64,000 nt of DNA from an uncultured Lachnospiraceae bacterium (GTDB taxonomy: Bacteria; Bacillota; Clostridia; Lachnospirales; Lachnospiraceae). The position numbers and the translations under genes are program-made. Of this stretch, positions 7,338 to 15,979 are shown one piece after another. Every line of letters starts with the position of its first letter. The stretch's first letter is position 1. The notes under the pieces were generated by a model. That model worked only from the letters and a program-made list of their open reading frames with translations, did no database searches and was not told the DNA's origin. The stretch spans positions 1 through 64,000 of the forward strand of contig CADABQ010000004.1 of NCBI GenBank assembly GCA_902786205.1, given 5' to 3'.

Positions 7338-8849
7338 TTATCTCCTACACATCTCCTCCAACCTTCTCCTTTCCTTGCCCCATCTCAATATTTCCTCCAA
7401 ATCCGCTATCAAAGCCTGCATATTGGCACCCAACTGCTCCACTGTTCCGCTTCGCTTTTCAGCTTTAATCTCATGCTGTAAATCTTCTTTTCTATACTTC
7501 TCTTTTGTATCTACATTCATATAGCCAAATACTTCATAATCGTAACCATTACTCCGTTCTATAAAGATTGGTGCTACCTCTCCCTTTGATGTTTTCCAAT
7601 GCATCAATCGCGGAAACCAACATATTCCTTCTTGAAGCAATTCCTTAAATGCCATCAGCAGCTTTCCAATTTCATATAGTATGCCGTGAAATGAATTGCC
7701 TGCCTCAATTCGCTTTCCACTTTCTACCTGATTTGCATATTCTTCTATGGTTGGAGCAAATAATTGGAAGCCTGACACAAAAGATTTAAACTTTTCCAGT
7801 ACACCTAAAGCCTCTTTTACCTGTTTCATCTTATCCTCAAGTTCTCGTTCTGCCGATAACAATTCACTTCTTTTATCTGTTACTTCTCCGATTAGCTGGA
7901 TATATTCTTTGTTCTCCCAATCAGACAATCTTCGTTTCACCTCTCGTTGCTGTTCGATAGTCTTGATTTCTTCCTCTAGCTGTTCCTTTTTACCTGAATA
8001 TTCAGCTTCCACTGCCTCCTTTCGTTCTTCTAGTTGTTTAACTTCCTTCTGTGTATCTTCCTTTTTCATCGTTTCTTGTGCATATTCAATCTTCTTTATC
8101 ATCAAATCGTCTTCCACATCAAACAATTCATCCTTTGCTTTCTGCAAATTTTCTTGTTCCTTTGAAACCTTATATTCCAATACGGATAAATCACGATTAC
8201 GTCCTTTCCTTTTTGTTTTTATTTTTCCTTCAAAATAAAGCTTCATAGAATTTTGAGCAACCTCTCGTAACTTATCCTGCAATATTACTGACATGGTCTC
8301 AGGTGTAAATACATTTCTTTTAGAGACCTTCTTTTTTAATCCTCTCTTTGCTCCTTCCCACACAGGAACACCAACCACATGCATATGAGGGCTAGCCTCA
8401 TCAAAATGAATGACAGCATTTGCCACCTTAAAATCAGGTAGCAATTTTTGCATTTCCTCCAATATATCACAGTACACATCACACATATAATCTTTTTCGC
8501 TGCTATGAGCCTGCCAATATGCTCGATCACCACATTGAAATATGATTTCTACCGCTAAGTCCTGATCTAGGTTTGCAACATGCTCAAAATAATCATCAAT
8601 TCTACGTTCTGGTCTTTTTTGTTTTTGGTTATATTCTTCTACCACTTTTCCGAATTCCATTTTATAAACTCTTTTTACATCACGATACAAATCATATGTT
8701 CCACATATAACCTCAGCGCCATGACGATTGTATGCATCTGACTTATATTTTCTTAAATTGTGTTTTGCCACAGCAAGCAATTTACTCTTACTTGTAATGG
8801 CACTTTTCTTATTGCTGACATGTGCTGTATATGAAATATGCTCCATAAG
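7338..8849 (-). CDS. MobV/Pre-type plasmid mobilization relaxase
   Basis: A 503-residue relaxase that nicks oriT and pilots DNA in conjugative mobilization. The N-terminal domain has NLRKYKSDAYNRHG and the metal-binding motif HFDEASPHMHVVGVP, characteristic of MobV. A long coiled coil follows (roughly residues 215-350, rich in E, K, Q). I choose the ATG at 8849 (MEHISYTAHVS) because AAGGAGC precedes it; an in-frame start at 8897 lacks this site. A likely oriT lies just upstream. With integrase and RepA-like ATPase nearby, it marks the region as a mobilizable element that needs a helper conjugation system. Confidence 0.9.
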   Translation of the reverse strand, partial: LMEHISYTAHVSNKKSAITSKSKLLAVAKHNLRKYKSDAYNRHGAEVICGTYDLYRDVKRVYKMEFGKVVEEYNQKQKRPERRIDDYFEHVANLDQDLAVEIIFQCGDRAYWQAHSSEKDYMCDVYCDILEEMQKLLPDFKVANAVIHFDEASPHMHVVGVPVWEGAKRGLKKKVSKRNVFTPETMSVILQDKLREVAQNSMKLYFEGKIKTKRKGRNRDLSVLEYKVSKEQENLQKAKDELFDVEDDLMIKKIEYAQETMKKEDTQKEVKQLEERKEAVEAEYSGKKEQLEEEIKTIEQQREVKRRLSDWENKEYIQLIGEVTDKRSELLSAERELEDKMKQVKEALGVLEKFKSFVSGFQLFAPTIEEYANQVESGKRIEAGNSFHGILYEIGKLLMAFKELLQEGICWFPRLMHWKTSKGEVAPIFIERSNGYDYEVFGYMNVDTKEKYRKEDLQHEIKAEKRSGTVEQLGANMQALIADLEEILRWGKERRRLEEMCRR

Positions 8850-8890
8850 CAACGCTCCTTCCTTATCTGTAATCCCCCGCGAAGCCCTGC

Positions 8891-8952
8891 TTATCATCTT
8901 GGCTCTGCCATAGATGATAACCCCCTAGCAGTTTTGGCAAAGCCAAAATTGC
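8891..8952. other. Candidate origin of transfer (oriT)
   Basis: Two nested inverted repeats lie directly upstream of the relaxase gene: TTATCATCT (8891-8899) with AGATGATAA (8912-8920), and an 11-base pair at 8928-8938 and 8942-8952 with a three-base loop and one mismatch (GTTTTGGC/GCCAAAAT core). A CCCCC run sits between them. MobV oriTs normally lie just before mob and contain such hairpins. Assignment is from position and structure only. Confidence 0.5.
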
Positions 8953-9027
8953 GGTGGCTCTCCGAGGGTGTTCATCATTTTACTTTTGTCATCAAGAATT
9001 TAATAATCTGTTCTTTTAAGAACTACA

Positions 9028-9057
9028 GACTCTAAACTCTTTGTAGAATTTAGAGTC
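9028..9057. terminator. Hairpin terminator after the RepA-like gene
   Basis: Perfect GACTCTAAA (9028-9036) / TTTAGAGTC (9049-9057) inverted repeat. It lies just past the 3' end of the minus-strand ATPase gene. Confidence 0.6.
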
Positions 9058-9080
9058 CGCTTCTATAAAAAAATAAATTG

Positions 9081-10085
9081 TTAAACTCTTTCTTCTGGCA
9101 TTACCCATGTCCAATAGGTTGTGCCATCTTCTAGCTTTCCTTTCCCAGACAATATTCCAAGTTTCTTCTTTGCTGATAAAAGAGTATTTCGTTTTATTCC
9201 TCTCTTACCTGCTTCTCTTAAAATATCATTGGATAAAATTTCTTTGTTATCGCCAAAGTATTCTTTAATAAAATCTTCTGCAATATCAAGCTTTTTCTTT
9301 CCTCTACCTTCTTTTCCGATAAGCAACTCATCAATAGTAATATCATAAGGTCCGATACACACCATTCCTTGCTCCTCTGTCATTTCAAATCCTATGGCAT
9401 CACCTATCGGTGCCAACGAAGATTTGTCATGAGCCATAATGCGTATATTAGGTTTGTTCTGCAATCTTGCAACCAACAATACACTTCTAGCTGTTGCTTG
9501 AATATCAATAGAACCAAGACCACGATATGTTGATTTACTTCCTGCTGCTTTGTTCATATGACCGATAAGAATAATTGCACAATTGTGTTTTTCCGCTATC
9601 ATTCCCAAATGCTTTAACACTGGTCTGATTTCATTTGCCCTGTGCATATCTACCTTTGCTCCGATATACGCCTGAATAGGATCTAGAATAATCAGCTTTG
9701 CTTTTGTTTCTACAATTGCCTTCTCTAGTCTTTCATCTGTCATACACAATTCTTTTTCAGTTTCGTCAATCACTCGTATCATAGAACAATCTGCACCTGC
9801 CTTTTCTAATCTTGGCTTTATGGTATCATCAATACCGTCCTCTGCTGTCTGATAAATAATATGGATAGGCTCTCGCTCCCTATCATCATCACAAGGAAGG
9901 GGCAAGCCCTTACTAAGAGCTGCCGCCAACATTAAAACAAGCGTTGTTTTTCCTTCCCCTGGATCTCCTTCTATGATTGTGATTTTCCCATATGGTATAT
10001 AAGGATACCATAGCCATTCCACCGCTTTTGCCACCACATCTTCCATACGAATAAGTTTTAATTCTACATTCTGTTGTTCCATCAT
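9081..10085 (-). CDS. RepA-like RecA-fold ATPase / replicative helicase
   Basis: A 334-residue AAA/RecA-fold ATPase of the RSF1010 RepA type. Walker A GDPGEGKTTLVLML near residue 40, Walker B KLIILDPIQAYIG near 130, and ILIGHMNKAAG and STYRGLGSIDIQATARS motifs further on are typical of hexameric helicases encoded by mobilizable plasmids and integrated elements. The C-terminal part (residues 250-330) may be a winged-helix region. A GGAGG site precedes the ATG. It follows the small DNA-binding gene with a 14-base gap, so both probably share the strong promoter at 10391-10419. It likely supports autonomous replication of the excised element. Confidence 0.8.
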   Translation of the reverse strand: MMEQQNVELKLIRMEDVVAKAVEWLWYPYIPYGKITIIEGDPGEGKTTLVLMLAAALSKGLPLPCDDDREREPIHIIYQTAEDGIDDTIKPRLEKAGADCSMIRVIDETEKELCMTDERLEKAIVETKAKLIILDPIQAYIGAKVDMHRANEIRPVLKHLGMIAEKHNCAIILIGHMNKAAGSKSTYRGLGSIDIQATARSVLLVARLQNKPNIRIMAHDKSSLAPIGDAIGFEMTEEQGMVCIGPYDITIDELLIGKEGRGKKKLDIAEDFIKEYFGDNKEILSNDILREAGKRGIKRNTLLSAKKKLGILSGKGKLEDGTTYWTWVMPEERV

Positions 10086-10099
10086 AAACCTCTCCTCCT

Positions 10100-10342
10100 T
10101 TATTCCTTCGTTGATTCACTGTTAAAATAACCTGTTTCTTCCCAAACTCTTTTATCCGAACAGTAATAACTAAATTCTTTCGAATTTCCCACCTTTATTG
10201 CCGTTCCAAATTTGAGTATTCCTTGTTGTATTCCCAGCCTTACATACTGTGCATCCTTTCCAATTGCCTTTGCAATTTCTTTTATTGGTACATTTCTTCC
10301 TGTAAAAGCTGGCAAATCAACCTTATAAATATTCTCTGGCAT
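10100..10342 (-). CDS. Small MerR/excisionase-like DNA-binding protein
   Basis: An 80-residue protein with a predicted helix-turn-helix: PIKEIAKAIGKDAQYVRLGIQQG followed by a basic beta-hairpin-like part (FGTAIKVGNSKEFSYYCS). This matches small proteins often found next to RepA ATPases and integrases in Firmicutes elements, where they act as excisionases or replication regulators; which one cannot be decided. It is first in the operon with the ATPase and starts downstream of a strong promoter with repeated operator-like sites. Confidence 0.6.
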   Translation of the reverse strand: MPENIYKVDLPAFTGRNVPIKEIAKAIGKDAQYVRLGIQQGILKFGTAIKVGNSKEFSYYCSDKRVWEETGYFNSESTKE

Positions 10343-10359
10343 CTCTACCGCCTCCTTCC

Positions 10360-10380
10360 ACAGAGCATTATTTGCTCTGT
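10360..10380. promoter_or_regulatory. Operator-like palindrome ACAGAGCA-N5-TGCTCTGT
   Basis: Perfect 8-base inverted repeat between the -10 box and the start of the 10342 gene. The same TGCTCTGT half-site occurs again at 10409-10416, overlapping the -35 box, so one regulator could cover both sides of the promoter. The divergent XRE protein is the obvious candidate. Confidence 0.6.
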
Positions 10381-10390
10381 TGTATTATGC

Positions 10391-10419
10391 ATTATACAGA
10401 CCTTCTCTTGCTCTGTCAA
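10391..10419 (-). promoter_or_regulatory. Consensus sigma-A promoter for the small DNA-binding protein / RepA operon
   Basis: Minus-strand TTGACA (10414-10419) and TATAAT (10391-10396) with a 17-base spacer: a perfect consensus promoter. A TTGACT box of the divergent XRE gene lies at 10437-10442. Confidence 0.85.
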
Positions 10420-10488
10420 GTGTTTATAATTTAATGTTGACTAATAAATTTTAGTATGTTACATTTACATATACAGGAGGTTGATACA

Positions 10489-10923
10489 ATGGATACAGGT
10501 AAAAAGATTAAACTAATCCGTACATTTCGCGGATTAACGCAAAAAGAACTTGGTGAAGCCTGCGGCATACATGAGGTTGCAATCCGAAAGTATGAACTAG
10601 GCAAGAATGTACCAAAGCACGAACAACTTCGTAAAATTGCAGAAGCATTAAATGTGAATGTAAATTCTCTAATAGAGTTTGATATTCAAGTAGATGGTGA
10701 TGTATTACCTTTACTATTTGCAATTGATGAAGTGTTTGATGTTTCACTTCGAGATCTTGACGGAGAGCCAGGCATCTTCTTTTCAAACAAAAGCCTTATT
10801 CAATTTTTAAAGGATTGGCAGGCTATGAAAGAATTGCTAGAGAATGGTAGTCAAACCATAGACAATTATGAAATATGGAAAACAATCCGTCCAAGTGTAA
10901 CAAAAGTGATACACGAAGACTAA
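10489..10923 (+). CDS. XRE-family regulator of the mobile element
   Basis: A 144-residue repressor-like protein. The N-terminus is a canonical HTH (KKIKLIRTFRGLTQKELGEA, then IRKYELGKNVPKHEQLRKIA) ending in LNVNVNSLIEFD; the C-terminal half (residues 65-144) has no recognised domain. The ATG at 10489 follows AGGAGG; an upstream in-frame start at 10456 is unlikely. It is divergent from the RepA operon with operator-like palindromes between, so it probably represses the element's replication or excision genes. Confidence 0.8.
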   Translation: MDTGKKIKLIRTFRGLTQKELGEACGIHEVAIRKYELGKNVPKHEQLRKIAEALNVNVNSLIEFDIQVDGDVLPLLFAIDEVFDVSLRDLDGEPGIFFSNKSLIQFLKDWQAMKELLENGSQTIDNYEIWKTIRPSVTKVIHED

Positions 10924-11017
10924 TCATTTATCTGGTAACAGTTCAGCTAATGGCTAATCTGTTGCTTTATCCGTTCGTTGTCAGCTTGCTGATTATATAA
11001 CGAAAGGATTGGTGCTT

Positions 11018-12073
11018 ATGAAGTTACCCAACGGATACGGAAGCGTTGTTAAACTTTCCGGAAAAAGAAGAAAGCCTTATCAGGTCAGAAAAACAACAGG
11101 CTGGCACTATGATAAGGAAAAGGACAGACAAATTCAGGATATGATTACAATTGGATACGCAGCCACGCGCGCTGAAGGCTTACAGATGCTTGCAGAGTAC
11201 AACAATAATCCATTCGATACTAAAGCCGCCAAGATGACCTTCTCCGATGTATATGAAGAATGGTCCAAGCGTAAGTATCCTACAGTATCCGAATCCAATG
11301 TCAAAGGATATACTGCATCCTATAAGGCATGTGGTACCCTCTACAACAAAGTTTTTAAGGATATTCGATTAGTGGATTTGCAAAATGTCATTGATACCTG
11401 TGGTAAGAATTATCCTACTCTCAGGAAAATCAAAGTACTTTTCAATCAGCTTTATGATTACGCCTTGAAAAACGATATTTGCAACAAAGATTATTCAAGT
11501 TTTGTGGATGTAGCACAGTACAAAGACCGCAACCCGAATAAGTATGATAGAAACAAATTTGAGAAAGATGAAATTGAGAGAATCTGGGAACAGAAGGACG
11601 ATAAGTATTATCAAATTGTTCTGATGCTTCTCTACAACGGAGTCAGAATTTCAGAATTTCTTGATTTGAAAAAGAAACATGTTCATCTTGATGAACAATA
11701 CTTTGATGTAATCAGCAGTAAAACAGAAAATGGCATCCGAAAAGTCCCCATTGCAGATAGGGTTCTTCCTTTCTACAAGAGTTGGTACGAATCCTGTCCT
11801 GACTGTGAATATCTGCTTCATACGGAAGACGGAAAGCATTTTTCTTACAGAAACTATTATGACAGCTACTTCCATCCATTAATGGAACAGTTAAAGATTA
11901 ATCACACACCTCACTGTTGCAGACACACATGTGTGTCTATGTTGGCAGAAGCTGGTGTAGATCAGACAATTATTAAGAAAATTGTGGGGCACTCTGGAGC
12001 CATGTCACTTACAGAAAAGGTATATACCCACTTTGATATTAAGGAGTTAGTAGATGCGATTAATAGAATTTAG
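11018..12073 (+). CDS. int: Tyrosine site-specific integrase
   Basis: A 351-residue phage-type integrase. The N-terminal part includes an arm-type/AP2-like stretch (NGYGSVVKLSGKRRKPYQVR), a SAM-like core-binding domain at residues 70-160, and the catalytic domain with R (NGVRISEFLDLK), H-x-x-R (HTPHCCRHTCVSML), a second H (IVGHSG) and the nucleophile Y (EKVYTHF). ATG at 11018 follows GAAAGGA; in-frame TTG/GTG at 11009/11012 are alternatives. It is the last gene of the mobile region and points at the 3' end of rpsI, as integrases adjoining their attachment site do. Confidence 0.92.
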   Translation: MKLPNGYGSVVKLSGKRRKPYQVRKTTGWHYDKEKDRQIQDMITIGYAATRAEGLQMLAEYNNNPFDTKAAKMTFSDVYEEWSKRKYPTVSESNVKGYTASYKACGTLYNKVFKDIRLVDLQNVIDTCGKNYPTLRKIKVLFNQLYDYALKNDICNKDYSSFVDVAQYKDRNPNKYDRNKFEKDEIERIWEQKDDKYYQIVLMLLYNGVRISEFLDLKKKHVHLDEQYFDVISSKTENGIRKVPIADRVLPFYKSWYESCPDCEYLLHTEDGKHFSYRNYYDSYFHPLMEQLKINHTPHCCRHTCVSMLAEAGVDQTIIKKIVGHSGAMSLTEKVYTHFDIKELVDAINRI

Positions 12074-12393
12074 TTTCAAGCGGTCATTCGCAGATTGCAA
12101 AGCAATCTTGCTCATGTCGCGCTGGCGCGCTATACCATCCAGCAAATATATTTCGATTGATGCAAGCATCATCTCAATATATTCACTGTCTGCTGCACCG
12201 CTTGTAGAAACGCACAAAAAGGACATTCCCCAGTATCTCTACTGAAAAATGTCCTGTACATATCAATATCTTTGTTGCATACCTGCTGCATATGTGTTGC
12301 ATTCGATGTAAATTCCAGCACATCTGACAGCATTCCACAACTTCTGTAACCCTTGAAAAATGGGCTTTTCTTGATATCTTCGTTCTTGAAAGA
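12074..12393. other. Junction region between integrase and rpsI, no gene
   Basis: 320 bases with no credible gene. It contains an inverted repeat near 12089-12110 (CAGATTGC / GCAATCTT-like), a GC-rich GCGCGC stretch and the rpsI terminator at 12216-12255. The right attachment site must lie here or in the 3' end of rpsI. I searched by eye for a copy of the rpsI 3' end elsewhere in the first 12 kb and found none, so the core site is not identified. Confidence 0.5.
12216..12255 (-). terminator. Terminator of the rplM-rpsI operon
   Basis: Minus-strand hairpin with AGGACATT (12248-12255 complement) and AATGTCCT (12220-12227 complement) outer arms, an inner CAGTA-GAGA-TACTG stem, then a T5 tract. 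It lies about 140 bases after the rpsI stop, which suggests that the chromosomal side of the junction extends at least to here. Confidence 0.7.
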
Positions 12394-12786
12394 TTATCTC
12401 TTTGAGAACTGTGGCGCACGACGAGCTGCCTTTAAACCATACTTCTTTCTTTCCTTCATACGAGGGTCACGAGTTAAGAAGCCTGCTTTCTTAAGTGCTG
12501 GTCTGTAATCACCATCAACTGTTAATAATGCACGAGAAATTCCGTGTCTGATTGCTCCAGCCTGACCTGTGAAACCACCACCACGAACGTTTACTAATAC
12601 GTCATATTTATCAGCTGTTTCTGTTAATACAAGTGGTTGACGAACGATAAGCTTTAATGTCTCAAGACCGAAATACTCATCCATATCCTTCTTGTTAATT
12701 GTAACCTTACCTGTACCTGGTACTAAATATACTCTAGCGATACTCTTTTTTCTTCTACCTGTTCCGTAAAATTTTGAACTAGCCAA
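12394..12786 (-). CDS. rpsI: 30S ribosomal protein S9
   Basis: A 130-residue ribosomal protein of the small subunit. It shows the S9 pattern: [19 protein letters not shown] at the start, [21 protein letters not shown] in the middle and [20 protein letters not shown] with the conserved basic tail ending FSKR, which reaches the P-site tRNA. It follows rplM with a 28-base gap in the usual L13-S9 operon. Full length. Confidence 0.98.
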   Translation of the reverse strand: MASSKFYGTGRRKKSIARVYLVPGTGKVTINKKDMDEYFGLETLKLIVRQPLVLTETADKYDVLVNVRGGGFTGQAGAIRHGISRALLTVDGDYRPALKKAGFLTRDPRMKERKKYGLKAARRAPQFSKR

Positions 12787-12814
12787 TGTTACTTCCTCCT
12801 TTCAAATCCGTTTA

Positions 12815-13255
12815 TTAATATCTCTTAGCGATTTCTAAAACTTCTGGTTTCTGAGCTGCATGGTCATGTTCTGGTCCAGCATAAACATGTAATTTTGTCA
12901 ACATGCTTCTTCCTAATGGTCCCTTTGGTAACATACCCTTTACAGCAAGAGTAATAACATTCTCAGGTTTCTTTTCTAACATCTCTTTTAATGTAGTTTC
13001 TTTCATTCCACCTACATAATCTGAATGATGATAGTAAATCTTCTGATCTAATTTCTTACCACTTACCTTAATCTTATCAGCGTTTACTACGATAACGTAA
13101 TCGCCTGTATCAATATGAGGTGTATATGTTGGCTTATTCTTACCTCTTAACACCTTTGCAATTTCTGAAGCTAAACGTCCTAATGTTTGATCTGCAGCAT
13201 CTACTACATACCATTTTCTTTCAACCGATGCTGTACTAGCCATATAACTTTTCAT
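12815..13255 (-). CDS. rplM: 50S ribosomal protein L13
   Basis: A 146-residue large-subunit protein. Family motifs visible: [48 protein letters not shown] and [16 protein letters not shown]. The start at 13255 (MKSYMAST) is preferred because CAAGGAGG precedes it; a further in-frame codon at 13282 lies upstream of that site. First gene of the L13-S9 operon behind a consensus promoter and a leader of about 120 bases. Confidence 0.97.
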   Translation of the reverse strand: MKSYMASTASVERKWYVVDAADQTLGRLASEIAKVLRGKNKPTYTPHIDTGDYVIVVNADKIKVSGKKLDQKIYYHHSDYVGGMKETTLKEMLEKKPENVITLAVKGMLPKGPLGRSMLTKLHVYAGPEHDHAAQKPEVLEIAKRY

Positions 13256-13408
13256 TGGTTTTCCTCCTTGTAATATATCCAAATGAAATATCTATTCATT
13301 TAACACTATCTGCAACATAGTCTCTCATGCTATTACCGGGGCTTTGGCTTAAGCATTCTTAGACGTATCACAGTTTCCTATTATACCGCTTATCACCATA
13401 CTTGTCAA
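13256..13408 (-). promoter_or_regulatory. rplM promoter and leader
   Basis: Minus-strand TTGACA (13403-13408) and TATAAT (13380-13385) with 17-base spacing form a strong promoter. The transcript would carry a leader of about 115 bases with short inverted repeats. In other Firmicutes an L13 leader binds L13 for autoregulation; I could not confirm that fold here. The stretch 13409-13677 upstream is AT-rich and holds only the facing EIIC-EAL promoter. Confidence 0.7.
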
Positions 13409-13704
13409 TAAATTTTTCTATAAAATCAAGAATAAAAGGTAACAGTTCTGATAGACAGAAAGGATAATGCATATTGCACATGATTTATAAAGGCTTTTTG
13501 AACAATACTTCTATTTACCTAAAACAAAAGTAACAAAATAATCACTTTATTTTTTTCTTTCTTGCCTACTTTTTACAATCATCTTCCTTTTTCATTCCAC
13601 TATTAAAGTCGTTTCCTACAATTGTCACAACCTATAATTTGTATTTTTTGTAATTTTTTGTTATAATTTATAAGTAAATGTTACGTATTATTAGGGGGAA
13701 TATT

Positions 13705-15801
13705 ATGAGGGAGCAATTAAAAAAAATTATTTTTAAAATTGAAAATATTTATTTTCTAAATGTGCTCCGGCATGGTCTAGTTATGCTTATTCCGTTGATT
13801 TTAATAGGGGGTACTGCCAATGCATTGCTAAATCTGCCGCTAGCTCAATATCAAACTTTTTTAGCATCACCTTATTTTCATTGGATTCGTTCTTTGTTAT
13901 CCATTGTTTACGCAGGAACTTTCGGCATATTTTCTTTAGCACTGGTTATTACTACCAGCCTTAGTTTTGCTATGGGAAAAAATGAAACACCAGATAAAAC
14001 TGCCAATTTTATTTTAATTGCATTGCTTTCCTATGCTGTACAACTCAATTTTGTTTCATCAGATTTTAAAATTACAGATATAGGCATAACTGGTTGTTTT
14101 ACTGCGCTCCTTGTTTCTATTTTATCTTGCTATATGTATGATGCGTTAAGGAAACAGAGTATTTTTCAATTTTCAAACCAGACAACGAGTATGGAGGGAA
14201 TTTGCGCAAATGCTATCCAAGGCATCTTTCCAGGTGGTATTATCGTATTATTTTTTGCTTCTTGTACCTTGCTTTTACACCATATTTTCGGAGTAAGTAA
14301 TATTAATCGCTTGTTATCTATTTCCCTTTGCAATTTATTTTATAATATTAAGCAACCGTTTTGGGGTGGACTGCTTTATACTATTTTACTACATACGTTT
14401 TGGCTTTTGGGCTTCCACGGCAGTCATATCATGGAACCGGTCGCACAAACTAATTTCCAAATTGATACAAATGCTATTTTTAATAAAAGTTTTTTTGATA
14501 CTTTTATTGTTATGGGCGGCTGTGGTACTACCATCTGCGTACTCCTTGCCCTGCTTTTGTTTTTTTCAAAAGACAGACAAGGAAATATCGCTAAATTTGC
14601 ACTCCCTACCGTAATTTTTAATATTAATGAAATGCTTAACTTTGGTCTTCCTATTGTTTTAAACCCTATTTTAGCCATTCCATTTTTGGCAACTCCAATT
14701 CTTTGTTACTGCATTTCTTATAGTGCATGTGCTATCGGTTTTCTTCCTCCTGTTACCCATGAGGTTACTTGGACAACACCGGTACTATTTAGTGGTTATT
14801 ATGCCACCGGATCCATTAATGGAACCATTGTCCAACTCACTTGTATTTTATTGGGTATTTTTATTTACTTACCATTTTTACATTATCACAAACGTTTTCA
14901 AGAACTTCGTGCCAAAGAACAATTGGACGAAATTATTAAACATTTACACCAAATGGAAGAAGACAATGAACAACCCGATTTTTTAAGTCGTTCCGACCGA
15001 TTAGGTGTTACCTCACGAATGTTACTACAAGATTTGAAAATTGCAATTAAAGAAAAGGAATTATTTTTGCTCTTTCAACCACAAGTAAACGAAAATAGTC
15101 TCTGTCTTGGTGCAGAGGCATTGCTTCGCTGGAATCATCCCGTATATAGGTTTATTTATCCTCCTTTTATCATCTATCTGGCAAAGGCTGGTGGAATATT
15201 ACCAGAATTAGAAACACTGCTATTTGATATGGCAGGAGAGTCTATCCAAAAAATACAAAAATCCTACAAAGGTGATTTTAAAATCTCTGTAAATATAACA
15301 GCCAAATCACTTTTATGGGATATTGAAACTTGCATTCACAACTGTTTAGATACCTACCATATCCCTGCCAACAGACTATGGTTAGAAATTACAGAACAGG
15401 ATGTTATTTCAAATTCAAATCAGGTCATCGAAAAACTAAACCGTTTAAAATCTCTTGGGCATACTTTACTGATCGATGATTTTGGAATGGGACATACTTC
15501 ATTGATTTACTTGCAATCAAACTATTTTAATGTTGTAAAACTAGATGGCTCACTGGTAAAAAAGATGTTAAATTCTGATACGAACCAAAAGATCATTTCT
15601 TCTATTGTTAAACTTGGAAAGGAACTGGATATCGATGTTATCGCAGAATATGTAGAAAATAGAGAACAAAGAAATAAACTATTAGAATTAGGTTGCACAC
15701 ATTACCAAGGCTATTTGTTTGAAAAACCGCTTCCATTAAACCAATTTATTCAGTTCATTACCAAGAATACTACTATATCTACTCAAAAAAAAGCAAACTA
15801 A
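13705..15801 (+). CDS. PTS EIIC (lactose/cellobiose type) membrane domain fused to an EAL phosphodiesterase
   Basis: A 698-residue fusion. Residues 1 to about 405 form a polytopic membrane domain of the EIIC-CelB type, with WLLGFHGSHIMEP and INEMLNFGLPIVLNPILAIP, the conserved sugar-pocket segments. After a charged linker (residues 410-455) comes an EAL domain with AEALLRWNHP near residue 471, SVNITAKSLL, LWLEITEQD, IDDFGMGHTSL near 591, KLDGSL, AEYVENREQ and QGYLFEKPLP: the metal- and c-di-GMP-binding residues appear intact, so the enzyme should hydrolyse c-di-GMP to pGpG. No EIIB or EIIA is seen, so the EIIC part may sense rather than import sugar (inference). ATG at 13705 follows AGGGGGA. 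Single gene with its own terminator. Confidence 0.88.
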   Translation: MREQLKKIIFKIENIYFLNVLRHGLVMLIPLILIGGTANALLNLPLAQYQTFLASPYFHWIRSLLSIVYAGTFGIFSLALVITTSLSFAMGKNETPDKTANFILIALLSYAVQLNFVSSDFKITDIGITGCFTALLVSILSCYMYDALRKQSIFQFSNQTTSMEGICANAIQGIFPGGIIVLFFASCTLLLHHIFGVSNINRLLSISLCNLFYNIKQPFWGGLLYTILLHTFWLLGFHGSHIMEPVAQTNFQIDTNAIFNKSFFDTFIVMGGCGTTICVLLALLLFFSKDRQGNIAKFALPTVIFNINEMLNFGLPIVLNPILAIPFLATPILCYCISYSACAIGFLPPVTHEVTWTTPVLFSGYYATGSINGTIVQLTCILLGIFIYLPFLHYHKRFQELRAKEQLDEIIKHLHQMEEDNEQPDFLSRSDRLGVTSRMLLQDLKIAIKEKELFLLFQPQVNENSLCLGAEALLRWNHPVYRFIYPPFIIYLAKAGGILPELETLLFDMAGESIQKIQKSYKGDFKISVNITAKSLLWDIETCIHNCLDTYHIPANRLWLEITEQDVISNSNQVIEKLNRLKSLGHTLLIDDFGMGHTSLIYLQSNYFNVVKLDGSLVKKMLNSDTNQKIISSIVKLGKELDIDVIAEYVENREQRNKLLELGCTHYQGYLFEKPLPLNQFIQFITKNTTISTQKKAN

Positions 15802-15830
15802 CATCTAAAAAATTCTTATTATTTTGAAAA

Positions 15831-15868
15831 GAGGATAGCACATTTTACCTTTCAAACGTGCTATCCTC
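15831..15868. terminator. Bidirectional hairpin terminator
   Basis: Perfect 11-base arms GAGGATAGCAC (15831-15841) and GTGCTATCCTC (15858-15868), with A/T-rich flanks on both sides, between the converging EIIC-EAL and histidine kinase genes. Confidence 0.85.
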
Positions 15869-15979
15869 TTATATTTACAAGAGTATTGAGCTTAAAATCC
15901 ATACCTATACGAAATTTTTGCAATTATCACAAAACAAGGACAACTTGCAAGACATAGTGCCCATAGTTTTTCTATTCTT

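Noticed and set aside
12074-12393. tRNA gene as attachment site
   Set aside because: No cloverleaf or T-loop sequence could be found near the integrase.
13409-13704. c-di-GMP riboswitch before the EIIC-EAL gene
   Set aside because: The GEMM core pattern was not found; the stretch is simply AT-rich.
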